A stretch of 64,000 bases of DNA. Source: Chitinophagaceae bacterium (GTDB lineage: Bacteria > Bacteroidota > Bacteroidia > Chitinophagales > Chitinophagaceae). Both the position numbers and the translations under genes were made by a program. The notes under the pieces are model-generated. The model did no database searches. It worked only from the letters and a program-made list of their open reading frames with translations, and was not told where the DNA came from. The DNA lies in the NCBI GenBank assembly GCA_024508725.1, contig JANINS010000004.1, positions 948,163 to 1,012,162 of the forward strand. The letters are read 5' to 3'. Shown one piece after another: positions 4,138-12,798 of the stretch (the first letter of the stretch is position 1; each line of letters opens with the position of its first letter).

Positions 4138-5283
4138 ATGCAAATCATTTTAGCAATAGCCATATCACTCTGGATGTTGATATGGCTGGTAGAAAGATCA
4201 GTGAACTGGCTTAACAGCCTGATCATTCGAATGAGATTGAAGCCAACCATTTTCGATCATCAGTACATTGAAGCGAAGCAGCTTTACGTGAACAGGTTCA
4301 GGCAAGTGCCTTGCATTTGCTGGATCGATGACGTTGACTGTGGAAAAGCTCTCGAATTTGTGCAATTACATTATAGCAAAGAGATCGTAGATGTGTTTCA
4401 ATGCAACGATTTTAATGCGGAGAAACAAGTGTTGGAGTTCAGAAAAACCATCGTAGCTATGGCTGATCAAAGGATCATTGAGTTTGCTTACGACTATGTA
4501 ACGATCTATCACAATAAGCAACAGTTTGGTTTTGCACAAGAACTTTCTTTTAAACTTGTTCAATTCAGAAAAGAACAAAAGAAAGAAAAGTACGAGATCA
4601 ACATCATTACAAACGGTTACAACGGACTCGAGTTAAAAGATCTTGAGATCAAGCCAACGCAATTAGATGTGGCTCTTTATTACAATGATGATTTTAAACC
4701 GGTTGACGAGTTGATCAGAACAAGGTTGATGAAAGAGAACGATAAAGGTATCATCTTGCTGCATGGACTTCCAGGAACTGGTAAAACAACTTACCTGAGA
4801 CACCTGATTGGAACATTGAAAAAGAAAGTGCTTTTCGTGTCTCCATCTGTAGCAGGTAACCTTGTTGATCCAAACTTCATTGAACTATTGATCGACAATC
4901 CAAATTCTGTATTAGTGATCGAAGATGCAGAGAATGTGATCATGGATAGAAAAGTGGATAGCAATTCTTCTGTGTCTAACCTGCTCAATATTTCTGATGG
5001 ATTATTAAGTGACTGTCTGAATGTTCAGATCATTTGTACATTCAATAATGCTTTGTCAATGGTAGATTCTGCCCTGATGAGGAAAGGACGGCTGATCGCA
5101 AAATATGAATTCGGAAAATTAAGCATAGCCAAGGCACAGGCTTTGAGCGATCACCTGGGTTTTGATCACAAGATCAACCGGCCAATGACACTGGCAGAGA
5201 TCGCTAATCCAAACGAGATCGATCATAAACCAGCAGTGAATGTAATTGGCTTTAGAAGAGAAGAATTAGTAATGGAAAATTAA
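4138..5283 (+). CDS. membrane-anchored BCS1-like AAA ATPase
   Basis: 381 aa. The N-terminal 1 to about 30 is a hydrophobic anchor followed by basic residues. About 35-190 is a domain I do not recognise. The AAA module begins near 195, with Walker A GLPGTGKTT at 210-218, Walker B VLVIEDAE at 258-265, sensor-1 TFNNA near 301 and a GRL arginine-finger-like segment shortly after. The overall plan (N-terminal membrane segment, short middle domain, single AAA) recalls BCS1-type ATPases, which translocate folded substrates; the substrate here is unknown. Location between DUF458 and rtcB suggests it remodels RNA or RNP complexes, which is inference. Confidence 0.72.
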   Translation: MQIILAIAISLWMLIWLVERSVNWLNSLIIRMRLKPTIFDHQYIEAKQLYVNRFRQVPCICWIDDVDCGKALEFVQLHYSKEIVDVFQCNDFNAEKQVLEFRKTIVAMADQRIIEFAYDYVTIYHNKQQFGFAQELSFKLVQFRKEQKKEKYEINIITNGYNGLELKDLEIKPTQLDVALYYNDDFKPVDELIRTRLMKENDKGIILLHGLPGTGKTTYLRHLIGTLKKKVLFVSPSVAGNLVDPNFIELLIDNPNSVLVIEDAENVIMDRKVDSNSSVSNLLNISDGLLSDCLNVQIICTFNNALSMVDSALMRKGRLIAKYEFGKLSIAKAQALSDHLGFDHKINRPMTLAEIANPNEIDHKPAVNVIGFRREELVMEN

Positions 5284-5319
5284 TAGCTGCTCAAAGATTT
5301 AAAGTACAAGAGTGCGACG

Positions 5320-5350
5320 CAACGGAAGTTTCATAGCGTTACTTCCGTTG
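5320..5350 (+). terminator. hairpin between the AAA gene and rtcB
   Basis: A 10-bp perfect stem, CAACGGAAGT (5320-5329) with ACTTCCGTTG (5341-5350), and an 11-nt loop. No T run follows, so it is more likely a processing or stabilising structure than a terminator. It overlaps the dispersed AGTGCGACGCAAC repeat (5311-5323). Confidence 0.45.
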
Positions 5351-5372
5351 GTTTCACAAAAAACAAAACAAA

Positions 5373-6836
5373 ATGGCAAAGAAATTATCAATACGTGGCA
5401 AAGACATCAGGGGAATTGGTTATCCCGAAGGACCTGTAGTGTCTGTAGCCATTAATACAATGGAAAAACATTTCAAGCATGAAACGCTTGCAAGTGCATT
5501 ACACTTATTGAAACAAGTGCTGAATGATCCTGCAACATTTGCAGAAGATGAGATATTAGGAAATATTGCAAAGCTGCTGAGACCAAAAGCTACAGACACT
5601 GCAGAAAGCATTGGTGAAGTATCGTTAAATAAAGAAGGTGTGCATTTCAATGTGTTTGGTCGTGAGCATATCGAAGAAGGCGCCATGCACCAGATGTACC
5701 AGGCCGCCAAACTTCCGATAAGTGTTGCCGGAGCTTTAATGCCGGATGCTCATCATGGTTATGGTTTACCGATTGGTGGAGTGCTGGCAACGGAGAATGC
5801 AATTATTCCGTATGGTGTTGGAGTGGATATTGGTTGCAGAATGTGCCTTTCTATCTTCGACATCGATCCGAAAGATCTTGTTCAACGTGAAGCTTACTTT
5901 ACAAGAGAATTGAACGAAGCAACATTGTTTGGCGGAGGAAAGGAATTCAAAACCACCACCGATCATGAGGTGCTGGACAATGAACTTTTCTATCGTTTGC
6001 CTTTATTAAAAGGTTTACACGGAAGGGCTGCAAAGCAATTGGGATCTTCAGGATCCGGTAATCACTTCGTGGAGTTTGGTACAGTAGAGATCACTGAGAA
6101 AGATGCAGTATTAGGTGTTGAACCTGGAAAATATCTTGGACTGTTATCGCATAGCGGATCAAGAGCTTTAGGTGCAAACATTGCCCAGCACTATACTAAA
6201 CTTGCAAAGGCAAAAAGAAAATTGCCTGGTGAAGCTTCTAATATTGCGTGGTTCTTATTGAACGAAGAAGAAGGTTGGGAGTATTGGTTGAGCATGAACC
6301 TGGCCGGTGATTATGCTTCTGCCTGTCATCATGTGATTCATGCTAAAATTGCTAAGCAGTTAGGAAGGATGCCTATGAAGATGGTAGAGAACCATCACAA
6401 TTTCGCATGGAAAGAAATGCATGATGGAAAAGAAGTGATCGTTCATCGTAAAGGTGCAACACCTGCAGGTAAAGATGTGCTTGGAATTATTCCGGGAAGC
6501 ATGACTGCCCCGGGTTTTATTGTAAAAGGTAAAGGAGAAACGGCTTCTATTAACTCTGCATCGCATGGTGCAGGCAGACAAATGAGCCGTACCCAAGCAT
6601 TGAGCAATATTACCCACAACGCATTGAAGAATGAGCTGGCGAAACATGGTGTAACTTTATTAGGTGGAGGATTAGATGAAGCTCCTTTTGCTTATAAGAA
6701 CATTCATGATGTGATGAATGCACAACAACATTTGGTTGACACTGTTGGGTTATTCTATCCTAAGATCGTTAAGATGGATGGCGGAACACCTAAGCAATGG
6801 AAGAATAAGAAAGGGGAAGATCTTTTAGGAGAGTAA
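5373..6836 (+). CDS. rtcB: RtcB RNA-splicing/repair ligase
   Basis: 487 aa, a full-length RtcB close in size to archaeal enzymes. It joins 2',3'-cyclic phosphate or 3'-phosphate ends to 5'-OH ends using GTP and Mn2+. Visible signatures: GVDIGCRM with the metal-binding cysteine at 155, the SGSGNHFVEFG metal/histidine segment, LSHSGSRALG, VENHHNFAW, and NSASHGAGRQMSRTQA, whose His398 matches the guanylylated histidine. The start is at an A-rich leader without Shine-Dalgarno. It is the last gene of the rsr/array/DUF458/AAA series and the most direct evidence that the locus handles cleaved RNA. No archease or RtcA is present in the window. Confidence 0.96.
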   Translation: MAKKLSIRGKDIRGIGYPEGPVVSVAINTMEKHFKHETLASALHLLKQVLNDPATFAEDEILGNIAKLLRPKATDTAESIGEVSLNKEGVHFNVFGREHIEEGAMHQMYQAAKLPISVAGALMPDAHHGYGLPIGGVLATENAIIPYGVGVDIGCRMCLSIFDIDPKDLVQREAYFTRELNEATLFGGGKEFKTTTDHEVLDNELFYRLPLLKGLHGRAAKQLGSSGSGNHFVEFGTVEITEKDAVLGVEPGKYLGLLSHSGSRALGANIAQHYTKLAKAKRKLPGEASNIAWFLLNEEEGWEYWLSMNLAGDYASACHHVIHAKIAKQLGRMPMKMVENHHNFAWKEMHDGKEVIVHRKGATPAGKDVLGIIPGSMTAPGFIVKGKGETASINSASHGAGRQMSRTQALSNITHNALKNELAKHGVTLLGGGLDEAPFAYKNIHDVMNAQQHLVDTVGLFYPKIVKMDGGTPKQWKNKKGEDLLGE

Positions 6837-6874
6837 TAATTTGGTCGGCTGCCAGGAGTGGCAGTTGACCGAAT

Positions 6875-7696
6875 TTACTTTGACGATGACACTTCCTTCT
6901 TTCTAAATACTTCTGCCAGCAAAGTATAGAGATCCGGATGTTTTTTCTTGAGCAGGTCCGGACGCTCAAAGAAATATTCTGATGCAACAGCAAAGAATTC
7001 AGCTTCGTTCGTAGCGCCATATATGTTGATATCGCTTTTGCCTTTCAGCATCGTTGCGATTTTCTTTTGCATCAAACTGATCCAGGGTTTGATGTATTGT
7101 TTATCGATCAGGTTTTCCGGAATACCATCAACAGCACCATCAGACTTATCTAACAAATGAACAAATTCATGAATGGCGGTATTGACTTTCCCTGTTTTGT
7201 TTAAAAAGCCCTGCCGCAGGTCGTGTTGAGAAATGATCATTGTATTATTCATTACACCCCAGCCTACCATTCCTAAAATAGAACGATCACTTCCCTCCTG
7301 CTCGAATTCGTCACCAAAAGTTTCGGGATAGATGATCACTTCATCAATATTCGTGTATTCCCAATCCTCAAAACCAAAAGTGGGTATCACGGCACTGGCA
7401 GCAACAAATATTCTGTCCATTGGTTCTATTGATGCATTCGCAGCTGTGATTGAAATATCAGACAGGAAATGTTTCACTCTTTCTTCGAAACGCAAACGAT
7501 CATTTTCATTCAATGAAGCATAGAATGGTACATGTTGCAACAAGATGTTTTTTTCTTCACCAGAAAGGTGCGATACTGGAGCAATACTTTTTTGTTTTCC
7601 CTTGAAAGAGTTTAAGAACCATATAAGGCCTGCTGCAAAGATGCCAACGAGTAAAAGCATTTCCATAAGATGAATGTAATAATAACTAATGATCAA
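6875..7696 (-). CDS. MtfA-like zinc-dependent peptidase
   Basis: 273 aa, or 263 from the second Met. An N-terminal hydrophobic segment (about 11-30) is followed by a cytosolic MtfA/M90 peptidase domain. Zinc motif HEFVH is at 176-180, with a downstream NEAEFFAVASEYFFERP that supplies the third ligand Glu. In enterobacteria MtfA regulates the glucose PTS repressor Mlc; no Mlc or PTS is visible here, so only the peptidase chemistry carries over. Its start overlaps the stop of the upstream 527-aa gene by 4 nt, indicating one operon. Confidence 0.85.
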   Translation of the reverse strand: MIISYYYIHLMEMLLLVGIFAAGLIWFLNSFKGKQKSIAPVSHLSGEEKNILLQHVPFYASLNENDRLRFEERVKHFLSDISITAANASIEPMDRIFVAASAVIPTFGFEDWEYTNIDEVIIYPETFGDEFEQEGSDRSILGMVGWGVMNNTMIISQHDLRQGFLNKTGKVNTAIHEFVHLLDKSDGAVDGIPENLIDKQYIKPWISLMQKKIATMLKGKSDINIYGATNEAEFFAVASEYFFERPDLLKKKHPDLYTLLAEVFRKKEVSSSK

Positions 7697-9276
7697 TGTC
7701 CAAATATCAAAGCTGCTGAAACATTGTGGCTGCCGAAACTTTTAGACACATGATCGCCAAACCAATGATAAGGTGTATAGTTATAACTAACATTCAGACC
7801 GATATAATATCCTTTCTTTAAGAATTTTCTGACATTGAATCCTGCAGTAAAATATGTAGTGGTGAGGTTATAGTAATTATCATTATCGTTGTTATTGTTT
7901 TTGGGTTTCTTTTCATCTGTTTGCAGTGCAGTAATTCCAAATCCAATCGACTGATCAAAGAACCATTTGTTGCTGATCCCGTTTGCATGAGTAACACCAA
8001 TGCCGATTGATGGACTCACTGAGCTACTTTTAACCAGGAGCACAGTATCTGGAAGCTTGTAATTGAATTCTCTTCTGTTAATAGGGATAATGAGGTTGGC
8101 TCCTATGTCTAAGCGATATTGCTTACTTAACCGGATGTTGAGAGATCCACCCAGGAAAGGACTTGTACCGATTACATTACTTAACCCACCCATCGGTTGC
8201 CACACACCTGCTATTCCCTGTACTCCTGTACCTTCATTCCAGTAATCCTGCTTTAGCGGTCCGGATTTTACTTTATTGTATAAAGCTGTATGTGAACTAT
8301 CGCCTTGCAGGAACATGATCTTTGGTATCACTCGTTTTGATAAGGCTTCATCTGTTACTTCATAATTATAATGGCTCAACACACAATGAACGAATTTCCC
8401 TCTTACAGGTGCAGTAATATAATAAGCAACCAATTCTCGTTGACCTCTTGCTTCGTATCCAACACCCGGAACCTTAAAAACAATTCGTGTTGCCTGAACA
8501 GGGGTGCCTTCAAATACAACAGCTATTGTATCGTGCCTCAACACTTTTGCATCACGTTTTAGTAATGTGGTTTGCAACTGGAACTTAGTTTCTGCTGCTG
8601 CTTCTTCAAAACTGTTATGTATGGACCAGTTTAATTGATCACCCTGCACTCGAAGGTTGTGCGGCTCAGACCAATCACCCGGTGGATATAATGCGATTTC
8701 TCTCCCAATGAAATCAAACTTCAATGCCTGTAATGGTGTAACCAGGTTGGTTGGAATGCCATCATAATAAATCGACAATAAAAGCTTCCGCACAAAAGCA
8801 GAATCCCATTGGTTAGCTTTCGTGATGAACACATCCAATATCTCATCTGTTCTCGTTCGTAAAACATATCGTCTTTGCTCTTGTGTCATCTCATTTTTGA
8901 AATAACTGACTGACCGATTTACTTTGTTGGGTAAAGGCAAACTGCTGTCACGATAATTACTTCTAGTTCTTTCTTTTATTCCTACCGTTTTAAGGGAAGC
9001 TTTTTCGCCAGGCAACCACCACATGTACCGATAGGCATCGCTGTAAGGTTTTGCAACACTGTCTATGTTATGCGCTGTAGCCTGCTTCTTTACAGGTAGT
9101 AACATGATCGAATATCCTTTGCCTTCAAAAACATAATATCCGGAGGGATAGACCAGGCCATGAAAATCGCTGAAGAGCTGGGTTTGATCGGGTATATCAT
9201 TCAGTTTATCCTGCGACTTGCTATCGAAACAATAAATACATCCTAATAACAGTACCAGATAACGATACATTTTCAT
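7693..9276 (-). CDS. exported protein with predicted outer-membrane barrel-like C-terminus
   Basis: 527 aa with a signal peptide (cleavage likely after SKS/Q near residue 22). Residues up to about 345 are an unfamiliar soluble region. From about 350 the sequence alternates short amphipathic strands (GGSLNIRLSKQYRLDIGANLIIP, YYIGLNVSYNY) and ends HNVSAALIFGH, as in Bacteroidota outer-membrane barrel-like proteins. Function not recognised. It is driven by the promoter at 9294-9324 and translationally coupled to the MtfA-like gene downstream. Confidence 0.7.
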   Translation of the reverse strand: MKMYRYLVLLLGCIYCFDSKSQDKLNDIPDQTQLFSDFHGLVYPSGYYVFEGKGYSIMLLPVKKQATAHNIDSVAKPYSDAYRYMWWLPGEKASLKTVGIKERTRSNYRDSSLPLPNKVNRSVSYFKNEMTQEQRRYVLRTRTDEILDVFITKANQWDSAFVRKLLLSIYYDGIPTNLVTPLQALKFDFIGREIALYPPGDWSEPHNLRVQGDQLNWSIHNSFEEAAAETKFQLQTTLLKRDAKVLRHDTIAVVFEGTPVQATRIVFKVPGVGYEARGQRELVAYYITAPVRGKFVHCVLSHYNYEVTDEALSKRVIPKIMFLQGDSSHTALYNKVKSGPLKQDYWNEGTGVQGIAGVWQPMGGLSNVIGTSPFLGGSLNIRLSKQYRLDIGANLIIPINRREFNYKLPDTVLLVKSSSVSPSIGIGVTHANGISNKWFFDQSIGFGITALQTDEKKPKNNNNDNDNYYNLTTTYFTAGFNVRKFLKKGYYIGLNVSYNYTPYHWFGDHVSKSFGSHNVSAALIFGH

Positions 9277-9293
9277 GTCTTTGTTTTGGTATT

Positions 9294-9324
9294 TAAATAT
9301 AAAGGCGAATCATTGTTAAACAAA
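9294..9324 (-). promoter_or_regulatory. Bacteroidota-type promoter
   Basis: On the minus strand, TTTG (9324-9321), an exact 19-nt spacer and TATATTTA (9301-9294), 18 bp before the start of the 527-aa gene. Confidence 0.6.
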
Positions 9325-9402
9325 TGATATTAAATGCATTCATTGTATAACCAAATAGTGGAAGTTGTTGAATATCACTACATCCTGCTAACGCTTTTAT
9401 GC

Positions 9403-9410
9403 TACATTTG
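9403..9410 (+). promoter_or_regulatory. -7 promoter element
   Basis: TACATTTG, a perfect TAnnTTTG match, 19 nt before the PAS-protein start. No clear -33 TTTG at the expected spacing. Confidence 0.4.
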
Positions 9411-9429
9411 AAACCTGACACACCCACCC

Positions 9430-9810
9430 ATGCAGGAAAAATTAGCAGAAGCGGAGTTTATACTCGATCTTTTTGATGCTTTACCCGATGCAATCACTTT
9501 TCTTTCACCAGTGTTCCAAGACAATAAGATCGTCGACTTCAATATCGCTTACGTTAATGCAACTGCAGCGAAGTTTACAGGTAAAATACCAGTGTTAATG
9601 GCTGGAAAAAATATCCTGGAACATAAAGTGCCATCTGTTTCAAGTCATCGCCAGGTATTCGATCAAAGCTTAGAAGCATATTACTCCAGGGATGCTATAA
9701 CTTCTTCCTACTACAATGCTTTTATTTCATCAGAGGTAACAGTAACAAGATACCGCTACAGGAACGGTGTTCTTACTGTAAGTCGTAGCATTAAGCCCAT
9801 CAAAGCCTGA
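9430..9810 (+). CDS. single-domain PAS-fold protein
   Basis: 126 aa consisting of one PAS-like domain: LFDALPDAITFLSPVF, then FNIAYVNATAAKFTG, then a C-terminal strand region VTRYRYRNGVLTVSRSIKPI. No kinase, GGDEF or HTH output is attached. It could be a sensory partner acting in trans. It sits 32 nt upstream of kptA on the same strand and may be co-transcribed with it. Ligand unknown. Confidence 0.6.
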   Translation: MQEKLAEAEFILDLFDALPDAITFLSPVFQDNKIVDFNIAYVNATAAKFTGKIPVLMAGKNILEHKVPSVSSHRQVFDQSLEAYYSRDAITSSYYNAFISSEVTVTRYRYRNGVLTVSRSIKPIKA

Positions 9811-9842
9811 CAGTTTCTGTTAATCTTTTCTACATTGCATCA

Positions 9843-10400
9843 ATGGAGAATTTCGATCCGAAGAAAGCCAAAGCCATCAGCAAATATTTAAGCTACATCC
9901 TAAGGCATGATCCGGATGATGTAGGGATCATCCTTGATAAGAATGGCTGGACAAATACCCACACGCTTATTCAGCAGGTTAAACTAAGATTCCCGGCACT
10001 GGATAAAACCATTTTGGAATACATCGTTGCAACCAACAACAAACAACGTTTCATTTTTAGTGATGACAAAAGCCTGATCAGGGCAAACCAGGGCCATTCG
10101 ATCGATGTGGAATTAAACCTTCTGGAACAGGAACCACCAACAGTTCTATTTCATGGTACCACTATCGGAAATATTAATTCCATCATGCAGGAAGGATTGA
10201 AAAAGCAAAGCAGGCATCATGTACACCTTAGCGAAAATGTAACCACTGCATTACAGGTAGGCAGCAGGCATGGACGAGTGTCGATTCTTAAAATACATTC
10301 GGGTAAGATGTATGCAGATGGTTATACATTCTATATCTCTGCCAATCATGTTTGGTTAACAGATCATGTACCACTGGCATATATTGAAGATAACTTTTAA
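9843..10400 (+). CDS. kptA: KptA/Tpt1 RNA 2'-phosphotransferase
   Basis: 185 aa, normal family length. It transfers an internal RNA 2'-phosphate to NAD+, releasing ADP-ribose 1'',2''-cyclic phosphate. Visible family features: SKYLSYILRHDPDDVGI at 14-30 with the catalytic Arg-His pair, GWTNTHTLIQ, KQRFIF, LFHGTT with the NAD-binding His, HVHLSENVTTALQVGSRHGR and the C-terminal VWLTDHVPLAYIE. In fungi it erases the 2'-phosphate left by Trl1-type ligation; RtcB leaves no such mark, so the bacterial substrate is open. Its position 3 kb from rtcB and rsr adds a fourth RNA-repair function to this region. Confidence 0.93.
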   Translation: MENFDPKKAKAISKYLSYILRHDPDDVGIILDKNGWTNTHTLIQQVKLRFPALDKTILEYIVATNNKQRFIFSDDKSLIRANQGHSIDVELNLLEQEPPTVLFHGTTIGNINSIMQEGLKKQSRHHVHLSENVTTALQVGSRHGRVSILKIHSGKMYADGYTFYISANHVWLTDHVPLAYIEDNF

Positions 10401-10445
10401 GGTATTGAACGGTATAATAATTGAACTGCATGGCAAACAACAGTT

Positions 10446-11141
10446 ATGTATTCAAAGTTTTTTCCTTTATTATTATTCTTACTAACTTTTGCATGTTCAC
10501 ATCCCGGGCATGAAGATGATAAGATTGATGGTAGCTCAGATACAACTTTTAAACACGATACATCTGCAGAATCATCAAATGATAATAAATCAAGCTCGCT
10601 TATCATTGTTCCGGGTGAAAGTATTGGTTCGTTAAGCCTGGGTGAAGATGCAGCCTTGCTTTCGCAGAAACTGGGCAAGCCTGATCTTTCTGATGCGGCA
10701 ATGGGCAAAGCTTGGACAACCTGGCTCTCAAAAACAATCGATCAAAACAATAACATACCTGAGCTGAATGTATTCACAGCATACAAAGACACCAGTATGA
10801 CCGTGAAAACAGTACAACTCATAAGAACCACATCCCCGGATTTTAATGCCGGGAATATAAAAGTATATTCTCCTTTAGATCAGATAGGAAAAACTTTTCC
10901 TGCATTGCAATACAAAGCTCATTTCACCCAGGCGAAAACTGGTAAGATCATGAGTTTATATGATGCAGAAGCTGACGGAATTGCTTTCGATGTTACTGTG
11001 GTCAACGATAAAAAATTATGCACTGGCATCATCATTCATCCAAAGAATAAGAGTGTAATGGATCATTACATTGGGCTACTTACAGGAAAAGGATGGAACG
11101 TAAGTAACCAAAGCCACAAGCAGGATACTTTACTAAGATGA
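10446..11141 (+). CDS. lipoprotein of unknown function
   Basis: 231 aa with an SpII signal, lipobox LTFAC (Cys near residue 17), then a Ser/Asp-rich linker to about residue 50 and a compact domain starting SLIIVPGESIGSLSLGEDAALLSQKLGKPD. This opening recalls small-molecule or protein-binding lipoproteins, but I do not recognise the family. Follows kptA by 45 nt. Its 3' end overlaps the convergent DUF4342 gene by 9 nt. Confidence 0.6.
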   Translation: MYSKFFPLLLFLLTFACSHPGHEDDKIDGSSDTTFKHDTSAESSNDNKSSSLIIVPGESIGSLSLGEDAALLSQKLGKPDLSDAAMGKAWTTWLSKTIDQNNNIPELNVFTAYKDTSMTVKTVQLIRTTSPDFNAGNIKVYSPLDQIGKTFPALQYKAHFTQAKTGKIMSLYDAEADGIAFDVTVVNDKKLCTGIIIHPKNKSVMDHYIGLLTGKGWNVSNQSHKQDTLLR

Positions 11142-11402
11142 TGTGGAAGAATCATCTGTTGTACTACCATCCCTTTCAACTGTGATCTTGCATTCTGTTA
11201 CCAATGCAGCGATTGCGCCAATAGCAGCCAATACAGGTGCAAACAAAGCACCTACCACGCCAGCTGTTAATGGAAAACTTGCCAGCTCTTTACCATTCTT
11301 ATCGCTGATGGTGATCTTACGTACATTCCCTTCTTCTACCAGTTCTTTCACCTTCTTTAGCAATGCTTCTCCCTGTACCGTAAACGTTTCTTTTAATGAC
11401 AT
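11133..11402 (-). CDS. DUF4342 family protein
   Basis: 89 aa. An N-terminal amphipathic helix (FTVQGEALLKKVKELVEEGN), two short strands (VRKITISDKNGKELASFPL), then a hydrophobic glycine/alanine-rich segment AGVVGALFAPVLAAIGAIAALV and a Ser/Thr tail. This is the DUF4342 plan, sometimes fused to UBA-like domains. Function unknown; probably membrane associated. Confidence 0.7.
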   Translation of the reverse strand: MSLKETFTVQGEALLKKVKELVEEGNVRKITISDKNGKELASFPLTAGVVGALFAPVLAAIGAIAALVTECKITVERDGSTTDDSSTSS

Positions 11403-11604
11403 ACGTTCAATGTTTATAATCTAAAGTTACTATGTTAGCACATCTGACTAAGCGGCTTTAGCCAGTGTAAAAATCCGACGGCTTTAATTGCATAAGCAAT
11501 CCGCACATCTATTTACTCTTCCATCAATCAAACTACAAAGCATTACAAGTATAACGCCTCTGTATTTTAGTGGCTGATTGTTAAACCCGCTAAACCATTA
11601 AAAA

Positions 11605-12732
11605 ATGAAATACACGACTTTTGTGCTAACAGCACTGTTATTTGTCTTAACTGCTACACTCTCATCCTGCAAAAAAACAGCAACTAGTACGGATAATCCA
11701 ACACCTACGATCAACCTTTCGCAGGTACAGATCAGCGATCTCCAGTTAGAAGAAACACAGTATACCAACATCAACATCATTCATCCCATCATCATCAATA
11801 ATATAGAAACACAAATGGGTGAGATTGTTGTAACAGTTCCTACAGGTACATCACTTCAGCTCACACCCAAAACATCCAACTTCACCAACATCGATTTCAA
11901 GGTATCGCCTCAATTGGGTGTTAAGCAAAACTTTGCCGGCAGTACTTTCCTTTATACCATCACTTCAAAAACAGATGCATCAAAAGAAGTGCACTACACT
12001 GTTCGCATTCTTGAACAACAATCACAACCTGTTACTGCAGCCATCACATCTTTCAGGTTCGAACGATCAAAAAACCCTACCCTATCGGGAGATATCAATG
12101 CACAACTCATTATAGAAGGAAATGGCACGTTGGGCAAGATATTTATACTGCTACCTGTAGGAACATCATTCGCATCTCTAACACCCACGATCGGTTTCCA
12201 GGGAACTTCGTTATTGTACACGCAGGATACTTCCATTCCCATCGGTAATGTCACATCTGTTTATCCGGCAACAGGCACGTCAATAGATTTCAGTTATCCC
12301 AAATCATTTTATGCGATCGTAAGATCAGGAAGTGAGGTGAAAGCTTACGATGTAATTGTAGACGTGGTGTCGCCTATCGTGTTAAACAGCACAACCGTAA
12401 CCACGGCTGATGTACAGGCTGGCTCGGCACAAACTGTAGCGGCAACCACTTTCATTAACAGGGGTAACCATCCTATCACCATTGCAAGGGTTGATCATAG
12501 TGATCACGTACCTGCAGGCATCAGTGTGGTTCGTGGGGCTGCTTTCGTTCCTTCATCAGGATTGCTGCCCGGCAATAGTGGAAATATAACAGCGACCATC
12601 AGTGCTCAAACATTTCCTCCGGGAACTTATGGTGTTACTGCAACATTTCGTCCGAGGCTAAAAGACTATTCTGAAGCAGATAATCTATTACAAGCTGCAT
12701 CATTACAAATCACATCTACTATCAGGCAGTAG
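11605..12732 (+). CDS. lipoprotein with repeated beta-sandwich domains
   Basis: 375 aa with SpII signal (lipobox LSSC, Cys about 22). It has DUF5018-like segments, each ending in a VHYTVRILEQ-like strand: roughly 30-135 and 145-265, followed by a region with LLPGNSGNITATISAQTFPPGTYGVTATFRP typical of CARDB/Ig-like folds. No catalytic residues recognised. Likely a surface adhesin or binding protein on the outer membrane. A terminator follows at 12757-12790. Confidence 0.65.
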   Translation: MKYTTFVLTALLFVLTATLSSCKKTATSTDNPTPTINLSQVQISDLQLEETQYTNINIIHPIIINNIETQMGEIVVTVPTGTSLQLTPKTSNFTNIDFKVSPQLGVKQNFAGSTFLYTITSKTDASKEVHYTVRILEQQSQPVTAAITSFRFERSKNPTLSGDINAQLIIEGNGTLGKIFILLPVGTSFASLTPTIGFQGTSLLYTQDTSIPIGNVTSVYPATGTSIDFSYPKSFYAIVRSGSEVKAYDVIVDVVSPIVLNSTTVTTADVQAGSAQTVAATTFINRGNHPITIARVDHSDHVPAGISVVRGAAFVPSSGLLPGNSGNITATISAQTFPPGTYGVTATFRPRLKDYSEADNLLQAASLQITSTIRQ

Positions 12733-12756
12733 AATAAATGCAAGATATTTTCAGAT

Positions 12757-12798
12757 AACAGGCTGAAGATTTGATTCAGCCTGTTAATCTGCCTTTTT
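12757..12798 (+). terminator. Rho-independent terminator
   Basis: An 11-bp stem, AACAGGCTGAA (12757-12767) with TTCAGCCTGTT (12775-12785), followed shortly by T7. It serves the lipoprotein gene and may also stop the convergent channel gene. Confidence 0.7.

Noticed and set aside
506-5283. Integrated phage or ICE carrying the tRNA array
   Set aside because: No integrase, terminase, structural or conjugation genes and no flanking direct repeats were seen. Horizontal transfer of the locus is still possible given the strong rsr Shine-Dalgarno.
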